Source of the DNA: Ficedula albicollis
Lineage: Eukaryota; Chordata; Aves; Passeriformes; Muscicapidae
Length of the DNA stretch: 64,000 bases
Assembly: GCF_000247815.1 (NCBI RefSeq)
Contig: NC_021674.1
Span: forward strand, 76,062,059-76,126,058
Direction of reading: 5' to 3'
Below the pieces are notes generated by a model that was not told the DNA's origin, did not search any database, and saw only the letters and a list, made by a program, of their open reading frames with translations. The position numbers and the translations under genes are program-made. This document shows positions 13,154 through 26,382 of the stretch, piece by piece. Position 1 is the first letter of the stretch. Each line of letters begins with the position of its first letter.

Positions 13154-15096
13154 CTAAATGAAGGAAGCAAACAAAATACATGTCACAAAAAGTACTCCAA
13201 ACATGAAACAGAGAATATAAAAATCTGCAGGTCTCAGATACTGAAAAAAGGTTATTCTTTTGGAGCTCTGGAAGGAAGACAATATAACTTGAAGTTAATT
13301 AACACAGCCTCATTCAAAATGTATATGTGTTACCACTGCATATGCAAATATATAAGATAGTACTAATTTATATTGCAACTCCTAAGGTTATATATGCATA
13401 AAGCATCTGTAAGAAATATGGATTAGCACATAATATAATAAACCAGCATGATTTACACTGTATGTCAAGAGCTCACAAGAGCTAACAAGTAGATTTTAAA
13501 AATGTATTTTTTAACTACAATGGTTTGTTACAAAGCAATTGTTTGTTCATTATTTACGGTTTTGATTGAACTAGAGCACCCACGTAGCACAAGTTTTCGT
13601 TCTATGAAACCTCACAAAATACAAGATGCTGAGCTACATTTTATTACGTATTAATTTTTCTTCAATGAAAAAATGAACCTTTTTTTTCCTCCAACCACTG
13701 GCATCAACATATAGTGGATGTTGGCCTCCTTCTCCCTCTCCTTCTAGCAGCTGAAAATGTGAGGAGATAAAAGCTATAGTAGCTCAAGGCAGGAAGCTTT
13801 GTCCACCATGCTAACGGATGACTGATATTCATGGGCTAATGTTTTCAGCTTGGCATCCCTCATAAATTAGTATCTAGTCAACTAACTACCACTGTTCTAG
13901 ACCCCACTGCTCCCTTCAGGGAACAGGCCAAGAATTCACCTCTATTAGACAAAGGTACCCAGGGCAGCTGGGAAATGATCACGTTTACCTATTTTCTCTG
14001 TTCTTGCTGCATGCTCACACCTCTCTTCCTCTCTCCTCCGCAATCCCGGTTTTCATCTTCCAATTTACCGCATTGCTCCCTATCAGCCGCCTGCTCCTTG
14101 ACCAGCCCCACGTGTGAGAATGACAAGGAGCCTCGTCAGTCTCACTTTGCTGGTGAGTTAACACGGGGACTGGAGCAAGGAAGAGAAACAGACTGAATTA
14201 AGTCAATTTCACTTTCGCTGCTCTGCTGGATGGAATGGCAGCACCAAATGAAACTGACAAGAAATCTTGTAAATGTCAAATGAGCTGCACGGCTGGCAGA
14301 TAGAGCAGAGCAACAGGGAAGATGGGAAAGTGAGAAGAGGGGTTTTTTTGGAATGTTTTATGGACTATATCTCGAACGTGTGAATTGGGTGCCTGTCCCA
14401 ATGACTGTGGAGCTGTTTATGCATATGCAATGGAGAGTGGAGAAAGAATATTTAACCTGTTTAGAGGAGTCAGTGCTGGAGGAAATGGAATCAAATTCCT
14501 GTGGAGGTTCCTGCTTGTTACATAATCTCCCAGTCTGAACAGTGCACCTTCCCTAGCAGAGTTGTACACTAAAGATAAATCCTATTCATTATATCTACTT
14601 AGACTTCTGCATAAGAGTTCCCCACAGTTTTCTTGAAAGAACAAAGGTAAGTTCTTTACATTGTCAGAACAGGCACTAACAGACATCATCCCAAAAGCCA
14701 CAGCTATTCTAGTGTCAGATCCACCTCACACTAACACAGAGGAGGTAAGGATAAATCTGCAGTAGCAGAAAGAAAAAGAAAAGAATGAATTTTACATGAG
14801 AAGTATCTGGTCTGTGTGCTTGCTTGGTGATTTAGTATCCCCAGATCACAGATGGCACCACAAAACCCCACTCTTGTGATGGCCATGCAATGGTGGCAAC
14901 AACACACAGGAGCCTAATCAAAGCACACATCACAGTATTTGACAAGCAACAACCACATTTTATTGTCCCTGGTTCCGAAAACTATCTTTTCAAAGAGCTT
15001 ATTCATTGAATAAATCCAAAGTGCCAGAAAGAAATTTACAAGAGCTCAGTGTATATTTATTGAGCTCTTTTGTGGTCAATGGCTATGTCTAGGGAC

Positions 15097-15136
15097 ATAA
15101 ATAAATAAACAAACAAACAAATAAATAAATAAATAA
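15097..15136. repeat. AAAT/AAAC tetranucleotide microsatellite
   Basis: Alternating ataa and acaa steps; low-complexity tract with no other content. Confidence 0.85.
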
Positions 15137-17698
15137 TCAAGCACTGTGAGCTGAGGATCAACAGTCCCACTAAAACACATGCCTGATAAAACCACACTAA
15201 GTGTCGGTTGAGAAGGAGAGGTGGCTTTTAGCAGACATCAGAGGACGAAAATACTGCAGATAACATAATAGAATCCTTATTTGAGAGAACCAGTAATGAG
15301 ACACACAAATGCAGTCTACCCCTGAAAAATCTTCCTATTTTCGGTGAAATCTGAATGACACTGGTAAGCCTCCATTTTAGGTTTAGATATTTTTCATGAG
15401 CTCCAAACACCCCTATCCTCTCAAATAAGCAGCAGTTGAAGTTGTTTTTATGAAAGCTGTCTTACTGTAGAAGAGGCCAAATGTATATGGATGTATAAAT
15501 AAAATGTTATGGATGTATAAATAAAATCTTAACAGTTATTTATACTGCATGTAATAACTTATTTCAGATGCCTATTTATGTATGTGTGTTTATTTATTTA
15601 TTATTGGGGTTATGTGTTTACTTATTTTCATTGCTAAGTTTCAGATGATTTTTGGTGCTTCCTAACATAATGTGTTAGTTACCTGCTGAACTTATAGTCT
15701 ACTTCTTAATGAATATGAAAGTGTTTTGTTAAAACTGACCTTGGCCTGGAATCAGTAATGTTTATTTCTGATTTTGTAAGTTTACAGTTGATCTACAGGT
15801 TTGTATTTCACAGACCAACAGACAAATACTGCATTAGGTTTTACAAATGAAAATCAAGATTATACAGTACTGTACACTACTGTCTCAGTTATGATCAGTT
15901 ATTTTTAGAGAGCAAAAATATCACACATTGCTCGAGGTACACCCCAGATCACATAACTTTGCTCTTATAAGTGGTATAACTTTAAAAAATAGTCTAAAAT
16001 GAAGTATGTAAGTTAGTTGCAAGAAAAATGCATCTTATGTTCTAGCTTTAAAGAAGTCCCACAGGAAGGATCAAAGTAATCACTTCAGCTCAGTCTGATT
16101 TGAATAGATTTTTCACAGTAAAACCTTAATTGAATTTAAAACTTTGGTAAATGGTGAAATAGGTTACTAAACAGGAAATTTAGGTGTGGTCATGAGTAAG
16201 AGTACTGGCAGTCTCTGCTTTCCACAGATTATATTATATTGTCTTAACTGAGCAACTACAAAATTTTGAAGTAGTGTGAGATTTTCTTGTGGTACTGTAT
16301 TCCAGTATATGTTTTTTGAAAACATGCAATACAAAATTATGTAAATTTTTGAAACTTTTAACCACTTTTTTCATAAACTTTTATGTATATGTCACTTATC
16401 TTTTTTGAACTGAAGGATGAAACATGAACACAAGCAGAACTGTCACTAAGAGCTGAAGGTAGTGATTCTATCTCTTCTAATATGATGTATGTTACACTGC
16501 TGAAACACATTCAGGCTAAGAAAATATGTAAAAAATTATAGATACAGCAGTTAAAACTAAGTTGAAATAGTTCTGAAATCTCACGGTAAACTCAAACCGA
16601 TTTAGTAAATTGGCCAAATTATTTATCAGTGTCTACTTCAAAAATAAGAAACTATTTTAGATCCTGTGCATTCTACTTAGTGTCCATCCCCCCAGTGAAG
16701 CAACAGAATCTATTATTCCACTCTAAGAGTCTTCTGATTCAATCGTATCAACCTTTAGATGCCAAACCAATTCAACAATGAGCTGACATTTAAAAGCCTC
16801 ATAAAAGAAAATATGTTCTCCAAACAAACATAATCTAAAAGATGACAATATTAAATATTCAAAATAAATGATGTGACAGTGTGACTCTTTTGATACAGAG
16901 GTGTATTTTAATATAGAGATATGATAAATTGTCAAACAGGAAAAATAGATATAAACATTGTGTTTAAATTGCTTCCAAAACCATCTTTATTTGTCCGTAC
17001 TTTAAAGAATAATTGCCTTGCACAAGCCACAGAAAAAGATGTAACAGATTGATAAATTAGAGTTAATCATAACCAAGTACACAGCAGACTACAATATACC
17101 TCTATTCCTCTGCTCCGTGTTATAAATAGCAGAAAAAGCACAAGGAGAACTAAGGGGAAAGAATGCATTTCTTTATGACCTTATTTGAAAGATAAACTCC
17201 TTGGGGAAATACAATTTATTCAGATTATCAAGACCCTGCTGTGCAAATCTACAGTCTGGGAGCACACTACGGAGATCAAACAATATTTACTTTATTCTGT
17301 TGGGTATAAAAGCTTTTAATGAATGCATAATTAAAACAGCAAAAGTATATACAGCTTTAGAATTCCACTGCCAAGCCAAGCCATTAATATCCAAAGTACT
17401 GTAACCAGTTGTAACTCCACCTGCTTCCTATTTAGATTACAACACTATTATAAATCAAGGTATTAAACGACTAGCCCTCATGCTGTAGCAGAGAAGAGTT
17501 GCATGGTGACACTATTTCCCCCCTTTCTAAAAGGGGTTCAGCCTCTTTAAAGCAGAAAAAAAACCTCAACAACTCCAAGTGTGACGTCTCTGAGACAGGG
17601 ACAAAGCTATTCAAAATCCTTAAGCAGCTGAGGTCTTGACCCTACATCCTCCAGGTTTTCTGCCACATTAAATACTATGAACCAGCTGCACCATTCAG

Positions 17699-17788
17699 GA
17701 AAAAATAAAAACAAACAAAAAAAATAAACAAAAAAAAACCAACCAAAACAAAACAAACAAAAACAAACAAACAAACAAACAAACAAAC
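17699..17788. repeat. A-rich AAAC microsatellite
   Basis: About 90 bp of A runs interrupted by C, ending in at least six pure aaac steps. The minus-strand frames here, rich in F, C and V, are by-products of the repeat. Confidence 0.9.
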
Positions 17789-18124
17789 TTGACAAAAATC
17801 ATAGCAAAGATGGACCCTAAATAGATAAGGGATAGTAATAAAATGAAAAACTGTAATGACAAAAATATACTTACCTGACAGCAAAAAGGATCAACACAAT
17901 TTTAAGATAAAAGAAATCCAGTCCTACTGGTTCTGGCTGTTTCTTTGTGTATCAAAGGTTTTAGTTCTGCAAAACCTCACACATTTACCTAAGAATTATC
18001 AGATCATGCACACACTCAACAGCACAGCAACAGACACAAACATTTCATAAGCATAAGAACAAAAAGTGCATTTTAGACCTTCTCTGAAATTTGCCCCAGT
18101 TAAACACCAAAGTCATCCAGTTGA

Positions 18125-18348
18125 GCCTTGAAAAGAATTTCGCTGAAGCCTGGTCACAGTGGAACAGCTGGCTCAGAATTTTTCAGTGTATAGAACTGAT
18201 AACACTTACAAGTGCAGACTGCAGATGTGTTTATAGACGCCTTGAAAAGAATTTCGCTGAAGCCTGGTCACAGTGGAACAGCTGGCTCAGAATTTTTCAG
18301 TGTATAGAACTGATAACACAAGTGCAGACTGCAGATGTGTTTATAGAC
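18125..18348. repeat. 114/110-bp tandem duplication
   Basis: Copy 18125-18238 and copy 18239-18348 begin gccttgaaaagaatttcgct. By eye they are identical except for a 4-bp deletion (ttac) in the second copy. The duplication lengthens a plus-strand open frame (18091-18432) that has no recognisable domain. Confidence 0.93.
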
Positions 18349-20589
18349 AAAGTAAAAGATGGCTTTTTAAGTGATTCGTTTTATACAATTAATTTTTCTG
18401 ATAGATCACTGCTTTATCACCACTTTCTGTAACTCTTGCCTTTGTTTTCTCCTGTGAGCATGAAAATTAATTTGCATCCTTGCTGCTATTTCAAAGTAGG
18501 TCTAGAGCTAAGTAAAAGACCAACAATATCAAAACATTTCAGCCCTATTATTTTTCCTCTACCCTATGAGAATTCATTTCTCTTCTCACTTATTGTTTCT
18601 CTATATCTGCTCAGTTTTCAGGTTTAATCCTGCTGGCTGGTGCTAGTGAGAATCCTCTTTGAAGGCACAGAGGAGGCCTGTGAGCTTCACAAGCACAGAG
18701 AAAAGACATGACATTCTCAGATTGCTCATGTGATGACAAAATGTGTGGTCTTCAAAAAAAAAGAATGTGAAACATGCCATATGTAAAACTAAAAAAAGCA
18801 AACATTTTCTAGAAACTCAGTCAGATTGATCTACGTTATTAAATAGTACAAATATCTTCAACTGCCAATCTAATTAAATATTTTAGCTGTCCCTGATTAT
18901 ACATATCGTTTATAATCTGCATACACAATTATGTGTATCTTGGGAAGAAATAAAATAGAGAAATATTAACACTATACAGGTAAATTTTCATGGAACAACT
19001 ACATGTAAGGTTCTGCAGAGGTTTCAATAGCTATTTTCCCTTGGTTAACATATGCTGCTATAAGAATTTTTAAAATTATCTGAAGTGTCCCTGGCACAGA
19101 AACTCCCTACATGAAAAGATTCGCATCTCACCAGCTACTCCTGGCAAGATAACAGTAGCAATATATTGTATTTAACAAATAAAAGTGCAGGGATGAAGGA
19201 ACAGGGAGATCTTCCTTCACCTGGCACTTCTATATCATTTCACACAGTAGAAACACAAAGTGAGGATTCAATGAGATTTATCAACATTTATCATTTTTGC
19301 TAATTATGGGAGCTTGTCTTTTCTTCAAACATGCTGTGAGGAATAACATTTCTCACACACATTCATATATCCTTTACTCCAGTAGAAATCACAGAATACA
19401 GTCTCTGCAGGTGATTTATCATTTTATATTTTTGCTAGCTCTTTGGAATTACTACAGTGTAAGAGGAAAGCTGAAAACTACTTTGGCTAATGCATCAACA
19501 ACCAGTAATTTTTTTATGGTAAGTGTTCTCTTTTTTTTTTTTGTTTTTGTTGCTAATATTGATAAATCCAGAAAGAGCAAGTGTTGTCCCTTAGAAACTC
19601 CAAGCTTACAGGAGTAGCAGCCAAAAATAAATAATTATAAACCAGAAGAAGAAAAATATGACTGTCTGATACTATTACCTCCTTTTTTGTTGTTGTTACA
19701 GGTTCCCATAACCATTTAAGGCCATGAGAATACAGAAGTGGAAGTCCATTCCTCTACTATACCACAAGCTCATCAAAACATCTTCAGCGTAAATTAAGAA
19801 AGATTTTTGTTGTTCCCAACTAGTATTACAAGAAGGCTCAGCTGATTTTGAGACTCCATCTCTTAATTTCCAGTTTAATTTGCTCAAACAGTTTATATAC
19901 ATTTGTTTCTGTGTCAAAATTGTCTTTTAGATTTAACAGTACAATGTTTCTCTTCCTGCTCCCCCCTCCCTCAGTATTTATTCCCTGGATATATTTACAG
20001 AAAACAATGATGTTCCTCCTCAGCCCTCATTTTACTAGACTAAACAAGAAAAGATCTTCTAATCTCCCCATGTAAAGTAGGTCTCCCTGATCATCCTAGC
20101 TGACCTTTTCTACACCTCTCAAAGTTCTGATTTCACTTACTCATCTGCATGGACAAAGTCTTACCAGTACTCCTGATTTTTCAGCAGTACCTTGTAAAGG
20201 AACATTAATACTTCCTTAGCTTCATAAATTGCCGTGTATGAAGTATCTTAAAAGTCAAATTGCCCTTTTTTTATGCCATCACATTAGTAGCTTAAAGTCA
20301 TCATATGATTTAATACATGAAAATTCTCAGTAAACTTGGTCCTCAAGCGAGACACAGCAACAGCCTGAGACAAGTCTCAGTCTGGTAGACAAGACAGAAA
20401 CCATATGAGACATTATAAATGGGAATTATGGTGCAATAGATTCTACTGAGGATGCTCAGGAACTATTTTCCAATCACCTCTTTAATTGTGTTCTGTCTTT
20501 GAGTAAGAGATCTTGTAATTGTCCTGTTCCATACCAGTTACTGGAGGCAAAATTATTTCAATAATTTTTTAAGACTTGTTTCAAATTGT

Positions 20590-21428
20590 ATCTGGATCAA
20601 TGGGTAGGACCAACAGTATGAGATCCAACAAGCCCAAGTGCTGGATCCTGCACTTTGGCTACATCAACCCCATGCAGCACTACAGCCTGGGGGCTGCAAA
20701 ACTGCCCATTGGAAAAGGACCCGGAGATGCTGGTCAACAGCAACTGAATGTGAGACAGTGTGGGCCCAGGTGGGCAAGAAGGCCAATGGCATCCTGGCCT
20801 GTGCTGAATGTGAGCCAGTGTGGGCCCAGGTGGCCAAGAAGGCCAATGGCATCCTGGCCTGTATAAATAACAGTGTGGCCAGCAGGACCAGGCAATGGCT
20901 GTCTGTACTCAGCGCTGGTGAGGACACAGCTCAGATGCTGTGCCCAGTTCTGGGCCCCTCACTACAAGAAAGACACTGAGGGGCTGGAGAGAGTCCAGAG
21001 AGGGCAACAGAGCTGGGGAAGGTCCAGAGGGTGACTCACATGAGCAGTGGTTGAGACAACTGGGGGTGTTTAGCCTGGAGAAAAGGAAGCTCAAGGGTGA
21101 CTTTATTGCATTCTACAACTGCATGAAAGGAGGGTGTGCCAAGTGGGGTGAGTCTCTTCTCCCAGTGACAAGAGAAGAAGAAATTTCCTCAAGCTGCACC
21201 AGGTAAGGCTGAGGTTAGATACCCAGAAGAATTTTTTCATTGAAAGGGTGGTTAAGCATTGGAACAGGCTGCCCAGGGAAGTGGTGGAGTGACCTTCACT
21301 GGAACTGTTCAATAAACAGCTGGACATGGCGCTTGGTGCAATGGTTAATTGACATGGTGGTGTTTGGTCAAAGGCCAGGCTCAATCTTAGAGGTATTTTC
21401 CAACCTTAATGACTTTATGATTCTTTTC
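20590..21428 (+). mobile_element. CR1 LINE, ORF2 C-terminal part and 3' end
   Basis: The plus-strand translation, split over frames, shows CR1 ORF2 C-terminal phrases: KCWILHFGYINPM, then [37 protein letters not shown] and MKGGCAKWG. The element ends with ccaaccttaatgactttatgattctt, the CR1 terminus. It is 5' truncated with several frameshifts, so inactive. An internal 60-bp duplication (20744-20862) is described separately. A second CR1 scrap of the same orientation follows 4 kb later. Confidence 0.93.
20744..20862 (+). repeat. 60-bp in-frame tandem duplication inside CR1
   Basis: The units at 20744-20803 and 20804-20862 both start ctgaatgtgag and encode a segment ending KKANGILAC. They differ at a few bases (gacagtg/gccagtg, gggcaag/ggccaag). 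Other CR1 copies have this segment once, so it arose after or at insertion. Confidence 0.9.
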
Positions 21429-23131
21429 TGTGAAAAGTAGGTAAGTAAATCCTCCTTAATATACTGAAAACCAAAGTCTTAAATCAGTATTAAGTATGAA
21501 AACTTTTAGATACAGAAAATAGAAAAAGAAAAATTATTTCTAACTCACCGTAAGTTAAAGTGCAATTTTTATTTTTAATTCATACCTCCATTACCAACAT
21601 GGAGGACAGACGGAGAGGGAAAATAATTAAGAATCAACATTCCTGATATATCTGTTAATAGACGTATTAGTGTACCTGACAGTTCCTCTTTCCAATGCCT
21701 TTTTTAAAAATAACTTGCTATTTTGCCAACATTTAGTAAGTCAAGCTGAAGTTTTCCAGCTTCAAGATGAATCACTTGAAATCCCTTGAAAACATCCCTA
21801 AAAGCATATTATGCATTATTAAGAATGAGCCTGACAGAAAAAGACAATTACTCTTCCATATCAAAAGTAAATCAGAATGGAAATAGATCATAGGAGTTGC
21901 CATCCCTGTGAACAACTTCCACTGACACCTCTCATTAAACCTCTAGAAAAATAATTTGGATATGCTAAGTAACAACTTGTTTGAGCTTTTCAGTCCAAAA
22001 TCTCATCACATTTTAGCTGCACTGCCCGTAACCTATTCCACAGGTAGGCAAGATTACGTCTGCATCATTGTACACTGTGGGTCTGATCACAATGCCAAAA
22101 CCCAAATGCCTAAAGTCTGTTTTTATTGTGCTGCTTAGGATCCACTTTGGAGAGCCAGCAGATCAGAAAAAGACAATGTCACTTTCAGATGCAGAAGCAT
22201 GAAAAAAACCCAGACCAAAGAACACGAGAGCAGATCCAGACAAGAGCCCCAGAGATTACAACAGGCAAACAGCACTGGAATATAGCAAGAGATTTAGAAT
22301 CACAATTCAGAGAAGACATGGCTTCTCGTGGAGGCTCAGTGACTGTTTATCCAACTACTCTGCATATATATAAGTGAAAACTGATGAAGACTGCTAAAAA
22401 GCATCATCATCACTAACTTAAAAAAAGGAGGGCAACATTCACGACTCAAGACATTATACTAAATAACAAACATGGAGAATATTTTAAATTATCAATACAC
22501 TAATGTTAACTCTCTAGGTATAAATAAGAGCAAGGATGTTTATGTGCAAACTATACATAATATGATTCAAACAATGGTTTAATAATGTTTTCATGACATT
22601 TTATTTCTGGAACATTTCATTGATGTATACATGTGCTCTGTATTAAGCCCAGCAAGGGGCCACTTTTCTTAAAAACATGTTTCAGGGAACAGCCTGTCAC
22701 CAAATGCTTAAGCATTACCAAGCTAACAGACACATCTAAAAATTAAGAATTGGAAAAGGGTAGCTGTAGTGAGCTGGTCATCTAATAACATCAGAGAATG
22801 AAACAAATTGCCTAAAATATGTGGCATAACAGGTTATTTAAAACAGACAAATTCAAGTCTGAGAAACTTCTGCAAAAGAACCCAAAGCAACAAAACTTTC
22901 TTAGATTTTTAAGGCAGTATGAGATACTCCATCTACTGAAATGCTGGATCCACTGCAAGATAACTCAATAAGGAGTATAACTTTGATAGAAAAAAAGTCC
23001 TCAAGGAATCAACTTTGATCCAATACTGTTAACAGTTTAATTGAAGTAGAGAATGGTAAGTTTTGTCTGCAGAGTCTGCAGAAGACTCTGCAAGGACAGT
23101 ATGCATATTGTCAGGCTTTCCAGGTTAGGTT

Positions 23132-23155
23132 AAAAAAAAAAAAAAAAAAAAAAAA
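23132..23155. repeat. Poly(A) tract, 24 bp
   Basis: Pure A run. No retrotransposed gene or SINE body was recognised upstream. Confidence 0.85.
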
Positions 23156-24469
23156 GAAAGGAGAAAATAGTGTGGGTATATCTGTATCTATCTGGGATCC
23201 AGTAACATAACAGAAAATTTACCAGGCTCTATTTGGAACAAAACTGACAAGCCATCAGGAGGCACTGAGAAGCAGTCATAAATAGCAACATCAGTTCTCA
23301 GAACAGTGCTGCGGAAAATAAAAAAAACAGCTCACCTCATGAAATGCACACCCAGTACTGCCCAATAAAAGAAACAAGCCCTCTTGCTGCTTCAACATTA
23401 CATTTAAAATCAACTCTTCAATTATTGGTCCCAGTTCTGAAGCTCAAATGTTAAGGATACTTAAAAAGTATGAGTTGGAAAACCAACCTTGCAAGATTTC
23501 AGGTGCTCACCTTGGTTTTTTAAAGAAAGACTCTCGGAGGATTTGATCTTGAGCAAAGATATTTATAAAATGGAAAGAATAAATGAAAGGAAAAATAGCT
23601 CTGACTAAATTTTCAGAAAATAGTTTCTGGTGCATGAATATAAGATCAGAGTTTCCCTGGACAAGGAATTAGAAAGTACAGGACTGTTTGCATCAGCTTC
23701 ATGGGATTATGTACATTTTTCAGCCCTGCATTAAAAAAAAAATTACTGCAATAAAACAAGGTTTTTTGACAACTGTCTGTACAGGTAAAAAAGGAAATAT
23801 TTGTGCTATTTGACTGCTGGGGTTATTATGGTTTCTCATTCCTTTCAAAAGCAAGAGACTTGTTGCAGCTGCGGGAGGATATGAGAGTACTCAGCAGTTA
23901 AAAGAACCCGACTGTAAGTATGTGAATGATAAAAAGGCAACATTTCCATTTTATTTGGAAAACTGTTATTTGTTCAGGTATCTCTATGCTCCTGCAATAT
24001 CTGACCTCAGCTCAAAAATCACTAAGAATTTTATTTTTGTTGCTCATAGCACTAAACCAAGCCAAATTCTCATTTTACAGAGGGAAAAAAGGAACCCACT
24101 CCAATGCTCTAGTGGTTAGATAATTCCTGTCTTTACCGACTTGAACAGAATTTTTAAGCTACGTATAAGGTTCAATATATTAGCAAAATGTCTGCAACAT
24201 GTAATGTATAGGCATTATACCATAATACTCTCTTACAACTCTCTTTCCCCAGATTTATGCAGTGAAAAGAACATCTCTTTTTCCCACAATTAGGAGCTGT
24301 GTTATTAGTAGGTTTACAGTGACAATCAGAACTGATTTCAGGAGATAAATAGCATTAAAATGGATAGTGGTAGGCCATAAATAGGAAGGAAAGTAAAAGA
24401 ACTGGAAGAACCACTGAATTTTTTAAGACATCATTGCATGTGAAGATCAAGAGGAGTTTGCTTGAATTT

Positions 24470-24806
24470 CACAGAATCACAGCATTAACTAGAAAAAAGA
24501 CCTTTAAGATCATCAAGTCCAACCTATGCACCAACACCACTTTCAACTATATCAAGGCACTCAGTTCCACATCCAGTCTTTTACAAACACTTCCAGGGAC
24601 AGTGACTCCACCACCTCCCTGGGCAGCACATTCCAACAGCAAATCACTCTTTCTGTGAACCATTTTTTTCCTAATGTCCTGTCTAAACTTCCTCTGGCAC
24701 AATTAAGACTGTGCCCTCTTGTCCTATTACCTGTGAGCAGAGATGGACCCCCAGAGAGCGATAAGGTCTCCCTGAGCCTCCTTTATTTTTTCCAGGCTAA
24801 GCATAT
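24470..24806 (-). mobile_element. CR1 LINE, 3' end fragment
   Basis: The plus strand starts tcacagaatcacagcat, then shows tttaagatcatcaagtccaa, ccaccacctccctgggcagc and ctctggcacaattaagactg, followed by the ccctgagcctcctttattttttccaggct segment. This is the reverse complement of a CR1 3' portion, in the subfamily form with the longer 3' UTR. Frames are decayed. It sits about 0.6 kb before an oppositely oriented CR1 at 25390. Confidence 0.9.
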
Positions 24807-25389
24807 TTTAAGCATTATTGACTAGGTATTTACCTGTCATTCTTTCAGTCAGAAATTATTATAAGTCTGACTTTCAAAACTAGAAAACCTGGAAAGGGTG
24901 AAGGCCAAATGTAAAAAACGGGCCTTGACTCAACATCCAGTTTGATTTCCTACATCTGACCTTCAGCAGTGCCAAACAACTCACAACTCCTGCCAAAAGT
25001 AATACACGTGAATGTTTACACTGCTGAAGGTGCTAAGAGCCAGCAGGAATGCATGAACCTTCAAAGATCATGATGACCCTTGTCCATTTGTTTCTAGCAG
25101 TTCTTACCAAGAATAAAAAATAATTTAATCCCTCGCTTTCAAATCTCAAACAGCTTGCTGTCGAAGAGCGAAGAGGACATTTAATCAATGCACCAGATAT
25201 TTAAGACAACCAAATGACGAAATTCTCTTTGACTTCAAGATTTCACCTTAAAGACACCACCTTTAAAAATCTGAATAGATCATTGTAGGCCCAGTTTCTA
25301 AGTGTTTACAACTACAGATATGTGCAAGGATCACAATCCTGTAGAGTCTGAAAGGCACCTCTCCAGCATTTCCCTTTAAATGTCATAGA

Positions 25390-26065
25390 ATCAATGCTCT
25401 GTGAAGAAGGACCTGGGAGTCCTGGTGGACTGCAAGGTGTCCATGAGCCAGCAGTGTGTCCTGATGGCCAAAAAGGCCAACATTGTCCTGGGGTACTTTA
25501 GGAAGAACACTGCCAGCAGGTCCAGGGAGGTGATCCTGCCCCTCTGGTGAGATCACATCTGGAGAGCTGTGTCCAGCCCTGGGCTCCTCAGAAAGAGAAA
25601 GACAAGGAGCTCCTGGTGTGGGTCCAGCAAAGGGCTACAAAGATGTTTAGGGGACTAAAGTATCTCTGTTCTGAGGAAAGGCTGAAGGAACTGGGCCTCT
25701 TCAGCCTCAAGAAGAGATGACTGAGAGGGAATCTCATCAATGTCTCTAAGTATCTGAAAGGATGATGCCAAGAGGATGGAGCTAGGCTCTTCCTGGTGGT
25801 GCCAAGCAATGGGGCAACAGACACTAACTGATACACAGGAAATTTCACCTGAATATGAAGGAGAACTTCTGTACTGTGCAGGTGACTGAACACTAGAACA
25901 GGTTGCTCAGAGGGGTTGTGGAGTCTCCCTCACCGGGAATATTTGAGAACTGTCTGCACACAGTCCAGTGCCATGTGCTGTAGGATGACCCAGCTTGAGC
26001 AGGAAGGTTGGACCAGACAACCCACCATGTTACTCTCCAACCTGGCCCATTCTGTGACCCTTTCC
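25390..26065 (+). mobile_element. CR1 LINE, ORF2 C-terminal part and 3' end
   Basis: The plus strand encodes, with interruptions, DLGVL-like, SMSQQC-like, KKAN and SREVILPLW segments, typical of the CR1 ORF2 C-terminus. It then runs through gaacaggttgctcagaggggttgtggagtctc and the 3' UTR phrase aggaaggttggaccagacaa, ending ccattctgtgaccc. It contains multiple stops and frameshifts and is 5' truncated. Its wording differs from the CR1 at 20590, which suggests another CR1 subfamily. Confidence 0.9.
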
Positions 26066-26368
26066 CAGAATATTGGAAAGGCATTTAAAGATGAGACATA
26101 GCTTAGTGGCTTCAAAAATAAGTCTTCAGAACAGTCACTGCTTTCAAAAATTAACTACAGCTTACTGAAAAAGATTTTAGCCAATGATTGTTCCACGCAA
26201 AGTTATAAAAGTTAGTCCTTTTCAAGCACAAATTTCAGTAAGAAATGCAGCCAAAACATTCAAATTTCAAAGATTTCAACCACACTTATAAGCAAAACCC
26301 TATCAACAGCTCATAACAGATTACATATGCCTAGTATTGTTTGTTTTCCTCCACCTCAAAATATTCAC

Positions 26369-26382
26369 CACACACACACACA
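26369..26382. repeat. Short CA repeat
   Basis: Seven CA steps in intronic DNA. Confidence 0.8.

Noticed and set aside
17607..17884. Phe/Cys/Val-rich minus-strand frames resembling membrane segments
   Set aside because: They translate the A-rich AAAC microsatellite.
23101..23160. Poly(A) tract as a sign of a processed pseudogene or SINE
   Set aside because: No gene body, SINE promoter boxes or target-site duplication could be seen around it.
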